Positions 9,138 through 18,417 of a stretch of 64,000 nt of DNA are shown piece after piece. Source of the DNA: Methanobacterium_D sp040373355 (GTDB taxonomy: Archaea > Methanobacteriota > Methanobacteria > Methanobacteriales > Methanobacteriaceae); contig NZ_CP166866.1 of the NCBI RefSeq assembly GCF_047495555.1, positions 682,001-746,000 on the forward strand. The letters run 5' to 3'. A program made the position numbers and the translations under genes. Under the pieces are notes generated by a model. It did not search any database. It had not been told where the DNA came from and was given only the letters and a program-made list of their open reading frames with translations. Positions within the stretch are counted from its first letter, which is position 1. Every line of letters begins with the position of its first letter.

Positions 9138-9154
9138 ATAACATGTCTTGTTAT
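9138..9154. promoter_or_regulatory. Inverted repeat between cfbD and the divergent peptidase-like gene
   Basis: ATAACA, five bases, then TGTTAT form a 6-bp perfect inverted repeat 76-92 bases upstream of the cfbD start and 85-101 bases upstream of the divergent gene. This is a plausible operator for either promoter. No regulator is identified. Confidence 0.3.
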
Positions 9155-9238
9155 CTGTTGATCCGTTTTTTATTTATATTTAAAGTTAGCTTATAGAAAT
9201 GAAACTATAAATTTTTAAGATTTTAAGTAGGGATTTAA

Positions 9239-9967
9239 ATGAATAGAATAGCTCGTTTCATTACTGTACTAATCATAGCAACTGCATTAGCCAGCAGTTT
9301 TATGCCTGATGGTTCATATGGTTATGATAACACTAGTTTAGACATTAATTCATTTAAAGCAAGTAATATACAGGTTTTAGGAAGTACAGATTATGGAAAT
9401 GTAATTAAAAGCGGACCCTATGGTAATCCTAATGGAACTCAAAAGGTAGCAGTGATAGTCGGTGTTCATCCTTTAGAAAGGGATTCTCACAGAGCTATGA
9501 TATCATCACTTTTAAGCTTAAATAAATCCCTTAATTCTTCTTATTATATTTACAGTATACATGTAACTAAAGATAGGAAATCTTATAATGATGGAAGAAT
9601 GAATGGGCAACTACTTGCCAGTAGATTTGTTGTCTCGGATATAAAACAAAATAATTTTGATCTTGTAGTCGATGTACATTCTAATAGAGGTGAAAATTTT
9701 CTAGAGAAACTTTTTATTTTTGTTCCTTCAGAAGATTCTAAATCTATATCTACTGCATCTAATTTAATTGCTCAGATACCATGGCTTGTTTATTATGTTC
9801 CTCCTAGAGAATCTGGACCAACAAGCCCATCATACGTTACTATGCCTGTAATAAATTCTGGAACTCCTGCTGTAATTTATGAAGCATACAGATATGATCA
9901 TTATTTTACAACAGTAAAACACGCAGTTGATTTTATTAAGGCTGTTGATAAACTTAAATTGAGTTAA
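9239..9967 (+). CDS. Secreted zinc-peptidase-like protein (M14/aspartoacylase-like pattern)
   Basis: 242 residues starting with a signal peptide (MNRIARFITVLIIATALASS). The mature part has VGVHPLERDSHRAM, where HxxE resembles the first two zinc ligands of carboxypeptidase-like M14 enzymes, and VVDVHSNRG, which could provide the third His. It probably acts outside the membrane, possibly on cell-wall peptides, but no substrate can be read from the sequence. GGGAT precedes the ATG at 9239. sfsA follows after one base. Confidence 0.6.
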   Translation: MNRIARFITVLIIATALASSFMPDGSYGYDNTSLDINSFKASNIQVLGSTDYGNVIKSGPYGNPNGTQKVAVIVGVHPLERDSHRAMISSLLSLNKSLNSSYYIYSIHVTKDRKSYNDGRMNGQLLASRFVVSDIKQNNFDLVVDVHSNRGENFLEKLFIFVPSEDSKSISTASNLIAQIPWLVYYVPPRESGPTSPSYVTMPVINSGTPAVIYEAYRYDHYFTTVKHAVDFIKAVDKLKLS

Positions 9968-9968
9968 A

Positions 9969-10673
9969 ATGTTAATAGAAAATATCATAGCTGGAAAATT
10001 TGTGAATAGACCAAATAGGTTTACTGTGACATTTGAACAGGAAAATGAACTCCATAATGCTCACTTAAGAGATCCTGGAAGACTTAAAGAGTTACTAATT
10101 CCTGATGTGGATTTAATTTTAAGACCTGCAATTAATACTGAAGCCAGAAAGACAAAATTCGATGTCATAGGCGTTTTAAGGGATAAGTTATGGATACTTA
10201 TAAATTCAGGTTTTCATAGTGACATGGCAGCTGATTTAATTGATTCTCAAATCATAGATGAATTTAGAGGATTCAATGTTGAAAAAAGAGAATATAGTTA
10301 TGGCAAAAGCCGAATCGACTTTCTTCTTTCTAATAATGACAATAAAAAAATGCTGCTTGAAGTTAAGGGATGTACCCTTGTTCAAGATGGAAATGCCATG
10401 TTTCCAGATGCTCCAACAGAAAGAGGTAAAAGACACGTTGAAGAACTCATATATGCAAAAAAAGAAGGTTTAGATGCAGCTATATTATTTTTAATAACAT
10501 GTGAAGACGCTAAATGTTTTTATCCTTATCTGGAAATGGATCCCCTCTTTTCAAATGCTTTAAAAGAAGCATATAATGCAGGAGTTAAAATAGTTGCATA
10601 TTCATTTAAAAGTTCTCTAAAGGAAGATGTGTTAGAAATAAAACCGTTTAAAAGAATTAAAGTTTTAATCTAG
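9969..10673 (+). CDS. sfsA: SfsA family protein
   Basis: 234-residue member of the sugar-fermentation-stimulation family, predicted to be a nucleic-acid-binding nuclease-like protein. The N-terminal OB-like part has HLRDPGRLKELLIP. The nuclease-like part has SRIDFLL, LLEVKGCTLV and FPDAPTERGKRHVEEL, the usual signature (D, E-x-K, and T-x-R-G-x-x-H). The ATG lies one base after the stop of the secreted protein, implying translational coupling. The biological role in archaea is unknown. Confidence 0.9.
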   Translation: MLIENIIAGKFVNRPNRFTVTFEQENELHNAHLRDPGRLKELLIPDVDLILRPAINTEARKTKFDVIGVLRDKLWILINSGFHSDMAADLIDSQIIDEFRGFNVEKREYSYGKSRIDFLLSNNDNKKMLLEVKGCTLVQDGNAMFPDAPTERGKRHVEELIYAKKEGLDAAILFLITCEDAKCFYPYLEMDPLFSNALKEAYNAGVKIVAYSFKSSLKEDVLEIKPFKRIKVLI

Positions 10674-10704
10674 TAAATTTAAATAAAAAAATAAAAATTG
10701 AAGG

Positions 10705-11721
10705 TTATTTACCCATACATTTTTCTTCTAATTTTATAAATTCATCTGGCTTTCCAATTCCAAGAATTATGTCTCCGGCCCTAATAACATAATCTCTTGG
10801 GGGATCAATGGTTAAATTTCCGCTTTGACCAATTCCTACAAGTATAACGCCTGTTTTTTCATGGATATCTGCTTCAAGGATAGATTTACCTGTAAAGTAA
10901 CTGTCTTCTGTTACCATTACTTCTTTTATTTCCCTGCTTTTATGTTCTGCTAGTACTTCCTGGACAAACATTGCCTCATATCCATCGTCGATGCTCTTAT
11001 ACATTAATCTTCCAGAAATTACAAATGGAGATATTACTTGAGTTGCGCCTGCAAGTTCCAACTGCTCAATGTTTTCATAACGTTCTGCTTCTGCGATTAT
11101 CCTGACTTCTTGATCTATTTTACGAATACTGAGTATACAATGGATGCTTTTAGAATCTGATCCCATATCTACAATTATTGCTTTAGCACCGTTTACATTG
11201 GCCTTTTCAAGATCCTTAATTCGTGTTGGGTCACCATGAACAAAATTAACCTTATTTTTCAATGCCCGCTTACGAACAGTTTCATCTTCGTCAATGACAA
11301 AGATTTCATTTTCCTTCCCTATTTCCTTAATACATTCCATTGTACTTTCTGTCCATCCGCATATAACCACATGCCGTGATTTTTCCACATTAATCAACCC
11401 CATTATCTTCATCTGTTGTCTTTGTATCAAAAAGTCCACTATGGCCTCAATAGCAATTGCAAAACTTCCTATACCCAAAATAATCAATGATATTGTAAAA
11501 AACATTCCAAGACTTGTTTCAGGACTATAATCTCCATATCCAACAGTTCCGATGGTTACAAATGTCCAGTAAAAAGACACTATCCATGTTTGCCCTTCAA
11601 TTAAATGAAATCCAATAGTTCCATAGGCAATTACACCCAGAATCCAGATGAATATACGTGTCATCCGTTCTTTGAGTATTTTAGGAAAGTTTTTCCGGAG
11701 TAATCTAAATACTATAAACAT
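10705..11721 (-). CDS. mthK: Calcium-gated potassium channel, MthK type
   Basis: 338 residues, close to MthK of Methanothermobacter (336). Two membrane helices flank the pore with selectivity filter TVGYGD (residues 59-64). The RCK domain begins near residue 116 with HVVICGWTEST. The acidic residues used for Ca2+ binding in MthK are kept: Asp in IVDMGSDS (about 185) and both Glu in AEAERYEN (about 211 and 213). Met107 (codon 11403-11401) is at the position from which MthK makes a free RCK subunit by internal initiation. It acts in the cytoplasmic membrane. Confidence 0.93.
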   Translation of the reverse strand: MFIVFRLLRKNFPKILKERMTRIFIWILGVIAYGTIGFHLIEGQTWIVSFYWTFVTIGTVGYGDYSPETSLGMFFTISLIILGIGSFAIAIEAIVDFLIQRQQMKIMGLINVEKSRHVVICGWTESTMECIKEIGKENEIFVIDEDETVRKRALKNKVNFVHGDPTRIKDLEKANVNGAKAIIVDMGSDSKSIHCILSIRKIDQEVRIIAEAERYENIEQLELAGATQVISPFVISGRLMYKSIDDGYEAMFVQEVLAEHKSREIKEVMVTEDSYFTGKSILEADIHEKTGVILVGIGQSGNLTIDPPRDYVIRAGDIILGIGKPDEFIKLEEKCMGK

Positions 11722-11754
11722 ACAATTACCCTTTTAAAATTATTGAGGAAATTA

Positions 11755-12111
11755 TTATTTCCTCAGTAGGAAAAACCAAACTAAAAATCCTATAATTCCG
11801 AATAAAACCACTAGAATGATAATTACAGTTAACCAGCTCCCTCCTCCGGAACCATCATCTGATGTATCGTCATCATCCCCATCAAGTTTTTTTACAGCTT
11901 TACTGGCACTGGATTTAGAACTACTGGAGCTTCCTCCGCGGCCGCCTCCCCCTTTCATTTCAGGGTTTAAGCTGTTAAGTTGCATAGTAGGTACTATGTT
12001 ACTTTGTAAAACAGCATCAGAAGATATACTCTCTTGTGCAAAAATACAATTAGGAACTCCGAGGAGTCCAAAAACTAAGATTATTGTTAAAATCCCTGTT
12101 TTAAATTTCAT
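11755..12111 (-). CDS. Small exported protein with Gly/Ser and Asp-rich middle and C-terminal membrane anchor
   Basis: 118 residues. The ATG at 12111 has a strong GGAGG site; an upstream frame extension to 12144 lacks one. A signal peptide (MKFKTGILTIILVFGLLGVP) is followed by about 45 residues, then GGGGRGGSSSSSKSS, an Asp run (DGDDDDTSDDG), and a C-terminal helix ending in two basic residues. This looks like a surface protein held by its C-terminus, similar in plan to tail-anchored or sortase-like sorting signals, though no sorting motif is certain. No function recognised. Confidence 0.6.
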   Translation of the reverse strand: MKFKTGILTIILVFGLLGVPNCIFAQESISSDAVLQSNIVPTMQLNSLNPEMKGGGGRGGSSSSSKSSASKAVKKLDGDDDDTSDDGSGGGSWLTVIIILVVLFGIIGFLVWFFLLRK

Positions 12112-12205
12112 GATATGCCTCCATAAATAATGATTAACTATCATTAATAATCATAAAAATATTTATCTATTTAATTTTTTGAATTAATTTAAATCAAAAT
12201 AAGGT

Positions 12206-14974
12206 TCAGTTTCGCTTTCTAATAAAATATTTTCTTAATTCATCTGCAAAAAACATGACTGGAATGAAAGTAATTAAATATATCCATTCGTTAACCCCAA
12301 GAGCAGTTGTATTGAATATATTTTGTAAAAAAGGTATATATACAATTGAGAGTACTACTATAATTTCAAATATAATTCCTAAAGGTACCCATTTATTCTT
12401 AAATAATCCTATTTGGAAAGTAGATGTTCTAGTAGTTTGTGAAGTTAACAGGTTACCAATTTGGGCGGTTACAATACCTGCAAATACCATAGTGGTAGCT
12501 TTGATATAGAGTGGATCTGAAAATGAAAGTTGCTGACCTAACTGCCAACCCCCTCCATAAAGTATCCAGAAATATCCAGACATCACTAGAGCTGCTTCTA
12601 TTAATCCTAAGAATACATATCCTCTAAATATAACTCCTAAATTTAAAAGCCTCTCTTTTCGTGATCTTGGAGGCCTATCCATAACATCAGCTTCTGAAGG
12701 CCCAACACCAAGTGCAAGTGCAGGAAGAGTATCAGTTCCAAGGTCAATTGCAAGTATTTGCATCACTGTAATTGGAAGCGGGATTTTAAATATAACCATT
12801 AAGACGAAAGGAATTATTTCAGCAGTTTCGTGGGCAAAAATATATGTTATAAACTTTCTTATGTTTTCATAGATGGTTCTACCCTCTTTGATGGCTTCTA
12901 CAATTGAAGAAAAATTATCATCAGTTAAAACCATATCTGAAGCTTCTTTAGCAACATCAGTACCAGTTATTCCCATTGCAATTCCGATATCTGCCTTTCT
13001 AAGTGCAGGAGCATCGTTAACTCCGTCACCAGTCATTGCTACAATTTCATCTTCTTCTTCAAGTATACTTGCAATTCGCATCTTGTGTTCTGGAACTGCA
13101 CGTGCAAATATAATATCATAGTCTGAATTAAGTGCTTCTAAGACCTCCTCATCACACATTTTATTGAGCTCTTTACCTTTAATTATCCTACTTGTGCCTT
13201 TTATAATCCCTATTTCTTCTGCTATGGCCTTTGCTGTAAGCCCATAATCTCCAGTAATCATTATAATTCTGATACCTGCACGGTGGCACTTTTCTACTGC
13301 ATCTTTAACTTCATCCCGTGGAGGGTCCTGCATGGCCATCATCCCTATGAAGGTCATGTCCTTTTCAACAGTTTCGGGTCTAAAATCATCAAAGTCATTG
13401 GGTAAATTTCTATAGGCTATTCCTAGAATTCTAAGCCCCTGAATTGCAAGTTCGTCATGCTTTTTAACTATTCTCTTCTTTTCATCCTCTTCAAATGCTC
13501 TTATTTTTCCATCTTCAGAAATATGAGTACTTAATGAAATGATTTTTTTGGGGGCTCCTTTGATATATGCAACATTTTTATCTTCTTTTTGATGAATTGA
13601 ACTCATAGACTTCCTTTTAGAGTCAAATGGGAGTTCTGTTATACGTGGGATCCTTTCAAGCTCTTCTTCCAGGTTAAATCCACTTTTGCGCGCAGCAACA
13701 AGTAGACATGCTTCTGTAGGATCTCCTATTATCTTCCATTTTCCTTTTCCTTCAGGTGGAATCAGTTTAGCATCATTACAAAAAGCAGATGTTCTCATAA
13801 TAAGTTTAAGCTCTTTTATCTCGTCATATGATATTTCCTGGCCTTTATGAAGAAATTTACCTTTTGGAGTGTAACCTGCTCCTGTAATTTCAATTATTTC
13901 GTTAGGAATCCATATTTTACGAACGGTCATCTCGTTTTTAGTAAGTGTTCCAGTTTTATCGGTGCAGATTATGGTGGTTGACCCTAGAGTTTCTACACTG
14001 GAAAGTTTTTTTACAAGTGCATTTTTTCCAACCATTTTTTTAGCTGCTGCAGCAAGTGAAAGAGTCACAGTAGGTAAAAGTCCTTCAGGTACATTGGCAA
14101 CTGTTAATCCAATTGCGAATATAAATGCAAGTTCAAGTGGAAATCCAACAAAAAAGGCATTAACTAAAAATAAAGATACCCCCATCAAAATGGCTATAAT
14201 TGCAATTATTCTGGCTAATTTTCCTATTTCTATTTGTAGGGGGCTCCTTTCATCCTTTACTGCCTGTGTGAGAGTTGCAATTTTACTGAATTCTGTCTTA
14301 TTTCCTGTTGCAAAAACAATGGCTTTCCCTGACCCTGAAGAAACACTTGTACCTGCAAATATGAGGTTATGCATCTCTATAATATTATCATTTTCAATTT
14401 CTCCAGCATCTACTTCTTTACGGACTGGTCTGGACTCTCCTGTAAGCGTTGAATTATCTAACTTGAGCTGAAATGCTTCTATAAGTCTAGAATCTGCAGA
14501 TATATTATCTCCTTCATCAATTACCAGTATATCTCCGGGAACAAGCTCTGCAGTTAGTATTTCCCTTTCCTTCCCATTTCGGATAACATTTGCCTTTGAA
14601 GGAAGTATTTTTTTAAGTGCTTCTGTAGCCTTTTCAGCCTGAAACTCTTGCCAGAAACTAAAAAGAGCATTTATAATAATTACAGCAATAATTGCAAAAC
14701 CTAATTGTGGAGTTCCAGCAATAAATGCAAGAAAACTGGCTACCCATAGAAGTAGGGCGAGAATATTATAAAAATTTTCCAAAAATCTTAATATTATAGG
14801 TTTTCCTTTTATTTCTTCTATTTGGTTTGATCCATATTCTTGAAGCCTTTTTACAGCTTCATCTTCAGTTAGACCTTCTTTTGAAGTTCCAAGTTTTAGA
14901 TAAACTTCTTCTGGAGATATTTTGTAAATATCGGATTGATCCGGAAAAGGTTTATTCATATCCATATTATACAC
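12206..14974 (-). CDS. P-type cation ATPase of the Na,K/H,K-like (IIC) group
   Basis: 922-residue membrane pump. It has TLTGES (about residue 178), the phosphorylated Asp in DKTGTLT (about 340) and the hinge TGDGVNDAP (about 646). Near the phosphorylation site PEGLLPTVTLSLAAAAKKM and NALVKKLSSVETLGST resemble Na,K-ATPase more than SERCA. In M5/M6, Glu of AEIIPF and both Asp of LAIDLGTDTLPALALG are kept, but the Asn used in M5 of Na,K-ATPase is replaced (AHETAEIIPF). No beta subunit is in view. The transported ion is not proven; Na+, K+ or Ca2+ are possible. The start may be 14974, 14965 or 14959. Confidence 0.88.
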   Translation of the reverse strand: MYNMDMNKPFPDQSDIYKISPEEVYLKLGTSKEGLTEDEAVKRLQEYGSNQIEEIKGKPIILRFLENFYNILALLLWVASFLAFIAGTPQLGFAIIAVIIINALFSFWQEFQAEKATEALKKILPSKANVIRNGKEREILTAELVPGDILVIDEGDNISADSRLIEAFQLKLDNSTLTGESRPVRKEVDAGEIENDNIIEMHNLIFAGTSVSSGSGKAIVFATGNKTEFSKIATLTQAVKDERSPLQIEIGKLARIIAIIAILMGVSLFLVNAFFVGFPLELAFIFAIGLTVANVPEGLLPTVTLSLAAAAKKMVGKNALVKKLSSVETLGSTTIICTDKTGTLTKNEMTVRKIWIPNEIIEITGAGYTPKGKFLHKGQEISYDEIKELKLIMRTSAFCNDAKLIPPEGKGKWKIIGDPTEACLLVAARKSGFNLEEELERIPRITELPFDSKRKSMSSIHQKEDKNVAYIKGAPKKIISLSTHISEDGKIRAFEEDEKKRIVKKHDELAIQGLRILGIAYRNLPNDFDDFRPETVEKDMTFIGMMAMQDPPRDEVKDAVEKCHRAGIRIIMITGDYGLTAKAIAEEIGIIKGTSRIIKGKELNKMCDEEVLEALNSDYDIIFARAVPEHKMRIASILEEEDEIVAMTGDGVNDAPALRKADIGIAMGITGTDVAKEASDMVLTDDNFSSIVEAIKEGRTIYENIRKFITYIFAHETAEIIPFVLMVIFKIPLPITVMQILAIDLGTDTLPALALGVGPSEADVMDRPPRSRKERLLNLGVIFRGYVFLGLIEAALVMSGYFWILYGGGWQLGQQLSFSDPLYIKATTMVFAGIVTAQIGNLLTSQTTRTSTFQIGLFKNKWVPLGIIFEIIVVLSIVYIPFLQNIFNTTALGVNEWIYLITFIPVMFFADELRKYFIRKRN

Positions 14975-15377
14975 GGTTATTTTTAGTGAGATTTATCTAA
15001 TTTCCAACTATTTTACACTTGAAATTGACCTCTGGTAATAACTAAAAACTTTATATTATTTTTATGTCATTTAATCTATAAAAATAATAACTAAATTATT
15101 TTAAGTACTAACTTTTAAAAACAAAAAAGATATACAATAGATTTAAGATGTATAAATTGGCCTATAAATTTTATTTTAGCCTATAAATCCAATTATAATA
15201 ATTTAAATTATATTAGTAGTTTTAAATTATTATAAAAACAACTGCTTTTTTATAAAAATACTAAAGCATGCTTATTTTGCTCTAATTTCTACTTATTATA
15301 TTAATTTTTAATAAAGAACATAAATTTATATATTATACTATTAAAGACATATACAGCAAATTCTTAGGAGGTATAAA
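14975..15377. other. Intergenic region, about 400 bases
   Basis: Very AT-rich and without a supported gene. It separates divergent genes. A TATA-like TTTATATAT at 15325-15333 would start transcription near 15355, just ahead of the GGAGGT site of the DUF308 gene. Nothing else distinct is seen. Confidence 0.6.
15325..15333 (+). promoter_or_regulatory. TATA box of the DUF308 gene
   Basis: TTTATATAT lies about 50 bases before the ATG at 15378; with the usual 22-27 base distance this predicts a leader of about 20 bases containing AGGAGGT. Confidence 0.45.
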
Positions 15378-15860
15378 ATGAAAAATTGGGTTTCTGGGCT
15401 ACTTGCAATAATTCTTGGGCTTCTTGTGATAATATTCCCACTTTTAACTGCAGATATTGTAAGTATATTTGCTGGTTTTACTGTATTGATGATTGCTATT
15501 TGGTTATTTGTTATAGGTTTAATGGAACTTGAAATAAATAAAACAGCCGGTATTTTAAATGTAATTCTTGGAGTTTTAGCTCTCATTCTTGGAATTGGTT
15601 TGATTGTTAACCCTGCAATATTCAGCTTCTTAGTTGGAGTAACTTTCTATCTTGCAGGATTCTTCATGATAGCTGCAGGTATAGTTGCATTAATCGATGG
15701 AATGCAAAGAAAATATGCATGGTCTGGAGTTTTAGGAATTATATTAGGTATAATCTACATAATATTTGGAATTTATGCATTCAACCCTGTTAATTTGGGT
15801 ATTCTAATAGGTCTATGGCTTATAATAACTGGAATATTCAAAATATTTGAAATAAAATAA
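15378..15860 (+). CDS. DUF308 (HdeD-like) membrane protein
   Basis: 160 residues with about six closely spaced membrane helices in three similar pairs, with glycine-rich turns (ILGLLVI, NVILGVLALILGIG, GVLGIILGIIYIIFG). This repeated pattern is the DUF308/HdeD family. In enterobacteria HdeD is linked to acid resistance, but the role in methanogens is unknown. AGGAGGT sits 5 bases before the ATG. It stands alone. Confidence 0.85.
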   Translation: MKNWVSGLLAIILGLLVIIFPLLTADIVSIFAGFTVLMIAIWLFVIGLMELEINKTAGILNVILGVLALILGIGLIVNPAIFSFLVGVTFYLAGFFMIAAGIVALIDGMQRKYAWSGVLGIILGIIYIIFGIYAFNPVNLGILIGLWLIITGIFKIFEIK

Positions 15861-15895
15861 GATTTCATATTTTATTTTTTATTTTTAAAATTAAT

Positions 15896-16324
15896 TTATT
15901 TTTTAACGGCAATAACGGCAGTTCCATAAGCTAAAATTTCTTGCATAACGCTAGAAACTTCATTTGAATCATAGAACGTACTTATAACTGCATTAGCTCC
16001 CATCTCTTGGGCATGAATTATCATTCTCTCCAGTGCTTCATATCTGGATTCTTCCATCATTTTAACATATTCATGTATTTCCCCTCCAAACATGGAACGT
16101 AGTCCCGCACCAATTTGTCCTCCAACGCCTCTGCTACGAACTGTAAGGCCATAACAAAATCCACGGGCTTCAAGAATTTCGTAGCCAGGAATATAATTGG
16201 AACTGGTAACAATAACGTCGCTTAAAACATCATTTATTTCAGTTTCTGCTATTTCATCTTCAGGAATGTTTATTCCTTTTCTCCTTGCTTCCAGTCTTCT
16301 CTGTATTTCTTCATTTGAAACCAT
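15896..16324 (-). CDS. YbjQ/UPF0145 family protein
   Basis: 142 residues. The core VTSSNYIPGYEILEARG, VRSRGVGGQIGAGLRSMFGG and GANAVISTFYDS belong to the YbjQ family, small oligomeric proteins sometimes called heavy-metal binding, without known activity. An N-terminal 35-residue acidic part precedes the domain. AGGTG precedes the ATG at 16324. It lies downstream of the YchF-type GTPase gene and may be co-transcribed with it. Confidence 0.82.
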   Translation of the reverse strand: MVSNEEIQRRLEARRKGINIPEDEIAETEINDVLSDVIVTSSNYIPGYEILEARGFCYGLTVRSRGVGGQIGAGLRSMFGGEIHEYVKMMEESRYEALERMIIHAQEMGANAVISTFYDSNEVSSVMQEILAYGTAVIAVKK

Positions 16325-16346
16325 AAAAACACCTTTGAGTTGATAA

Positions 16347-17537
16347 TTATTTTTGACAAATAATACTTATAATATCTCCAGTTTTAAGTTCATAATCACT
16401 TTTTACTCTCATACAGCTACGAGCATCCATTGCATGCATGAAGCTTTCACCAATATCGGTATGGATTACAAAAGCTAAATCTTTTGGTTTTGAGCCCTGC
16501 TTAATTAAAATTGCATCAGGTAGAACATTTCCTTTTCCATCACACATCTTATGTTCATCTTCAACAGGATAAACAACAATCATATTGAGGAGATCAAAAA
16601 CAGCAGTATCCAGCGCTTTTTGAACTCCAGTGCTGCCGTATTTATCAAGTACATGATCTTTGATGTAAGCTAGAGCGTTTTTCTGTGCATCACTTAGCTT
16701 TTGAGGGTCATTGATTTTAAAGTCACTGCTTCCGGGTGAATAATCAATTAAACCTGCTTCAGATGCCTTTACGAGGGCTAATTCTGATTCTGCAGATGCA
16801 GGGATTACATTTCCGTACTTTTCCTCTAGCCGCTTAATATTTTCTTCTGCAGTTGGAAGGTCTGCTTTATTTGCTACAATTAGCATTGGCTTAGCTATAC
16901 GTAGAAGGACACCTAAAAATTCTTTAAGATCCTTATCTTCCCATTTATGATATTCTGCTGGAACTCCTCTTTTTGCTTCAACAATGTCTTCTAAAGATAT
17001 TCCAATTCCACTGAGCTGATCATGAAGTACCCTTGAAAAATCAACCTTTTCAGCTAATGCTTTCCTTACTAATTTGCTCCAATTTTTCTTTAATATGCCG
17101 AAAAGCCACATTATTATTTCATATTCTAGAAATTCCACATCCTGAAGTGGGTCATGGGATCCAGCATCAACTGGTCTTCCTTCTTCATCAGTAGATCCTG
17201 AAGCATCAATAATGTGTATAAATACTCTTGACTGTCTTAAATCATCCAGAAATTTGTTTCCAAGTCCGCGTCCTTCGTGAGCTCCAGGTACAAGCCCTGC
17301 AACATCAATAAGTTCTACGGGAATCATACGTAAACCTTCAGCACACTTAGAATTCCGGGGGTTACATGTTATGTCCAGATCAAGACATGGACAATCTGCA
17401 TTAACATAAGCTACTGCTTTGTTTGCATCTATGGTTGTAAATGGGTAACCTGCAACTTCTACCTCTCCTAAAGTTGCAGAATTAAAAAATGATGATTTTC
17501 CGACGTTTGGTTTTCCTGTTACTGCTATTTGAAGCAC
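16347..17537 (-). CDS. Archaeal YchF/Obg-type GTPase with TGS domain
   Basis: About 396 residues. The P-loop GKPNVGKSS lies next to the start, switch II is DVAGLVPGAHEGRGLG, NKAD gives nucleotide specificity, and the C-terminal 70 residues look like a TGS domain (VIHTDIGESFMHAM). The family binds ribosomes or tRNA-related RNA. The GTG at 17537 (VLQIAVTG) is preferred since it matches the usual family start and has GTGAT 4 bases upstream; the ATG at 17561 would add eight residues without a ribosome site. Confidence 0.85.
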   Translation of the reverse strand: MLQIAVTGKPNVGKSSFFNSATLGEVEVAGYPFTTIDANKAVAYVNADCPCLDLDITCNPRNSKCAEGLRMIPVELIDVAGLVPGAHEGRGLGNKFLDDLRQSRVFIHIIDASGSTDEEGRPVDAGSHDPLQDVEFLEYEIIMWLFGILKKNWSKLVRKALAEKVDFSRVLHDQLSGIGISLEDIVEAKRGVPAEYHKWEDKDLKEFLGVLLRIAKPMLIVANKADLPTAEENIKRLEEKYGNVIPASAESELALVKASEAGLIDYSPGSSDFKINDPQKLSDAQKNALAYIKDHVLDKYGSTGVQKALDTAVFDLLNMIVVYPVEDEHKMCDGKGNVLPDAILIKQGSKPKDLAFVIHTDIGESFMHAMDARSCMRVKSDYELKTGDIISIICQK

Positions 17538-17784
17538 TTTATCACACTCACTTTTTCTCATTATCTATTTTAAAAACAATAACAGATAATGGTTTTGGAA
17601 GTAAAAATCAAAATTAATAAAATTTAAAATCAATTCTATTATGAAATGGACTTTTTAATGTATTGTATAACTAATTAAGTTCTCTTTATTTAGACCTACA
17701 TTAAATTAAATAATAAAGTATATTTATTAAATTAAAACTAATCTAATTTAGAAATGATTATTATGGTTTATAAGAGGTTATAGG

Positions 17785-18405
17785 GTGTCAAAACTTTATA
17801 TTGTAGGAATAGGGCCTGGTTCAAAGGATTATTTAACTTCTGCAGCTTTAAATGTAGTTGGATTAGCCGATATAATCTTTGGAAGTAAGAGGGCATTGGA
17901 TCTTTTTGAAACTAAAGTACAGAAAATAGAATTAGATACAAAAAACATGATTAAAAGCTTTAAAGATGCATTGGGCGAAGCTGGGAATGGTAAAAATGTA
18001 GTCATACTTTCGACGGGTGATCCTGGTTTTTCAGGGATTTTAAAGCCTATTTTAAAATTAAATAAGGATATTGAAATTGAAGTTATTCCAGGAATAAGTT
18101 CTGTTCAGCTATGTGCTGCAAAACTTAAAATACCATGGGATGAAGCTAATATAGTCACAATGCATGGAAAGGGAATTTCAGAAGATATTTTAGACACTAT
18201 TAATAACGAAAAACCTTCAATTATACTTCCAAACTTCAAACCTCGCGAACTTGCACAATTCTTAATTGAAAATGGTATAGATAGGAATAAAAAAGCAGCA
18301 GTTTGTGAAAAACTGAGTTATGAGGATGAAAGGATAATAGAAGGATCTTTAGAAGATATTGCAGAAATGGAATTCAATTACATGAGCGTTATAGTCATTT
18401 ATTAG
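17785..18405 (+). CDS. cbiE: Cobalt-precorrin-7 C5-methyltransferase CbiE
   Basis: 206-residue SAM-dependent tetrapyrrole methylase. The N-terminal LYIVGIGPGSKDYLT, STGDPGFSG and EVIPGISSVQLCAAKL are the family's substrate and SAM motifs. It methylates C5 in anaerobic corrinoid synthesis. It has the single-domain length of CbiE without CbiT. The start is a GTG at 17785 preceded by GAGGT. Corrinoid supply links it to the methanol enzymes at the left edge. It is read alone here. Confidence 0.88.
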   Translation: MSKLYIVGIGPGSKDYLTSAALNVVGLADIIFGSKRALDLFETKVQKIELDTKNMIKSFKDALGEAGNGKNVVILSTGDPGFSGILKPILKLNKDIEIEVIPGISSVQLCAAKLKIPWDEANIVTMHGKGISEDILDTINNEKPSIILPNFKPRELAQFLIENGIDRNKKAAVCEKLSYEDERIIEGSLEDIAEMEFNYMSVIVIY

Positions 18406-18417
18406 TTGTATTTTAAT

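Noticed and set aside
13962..14471. 169-codon open frame opposite the P-type ATPase gene
   Set aside because: It is antisense to a clear conserved gene, has no family motif, and mirrors the codon pattern of the real gene.
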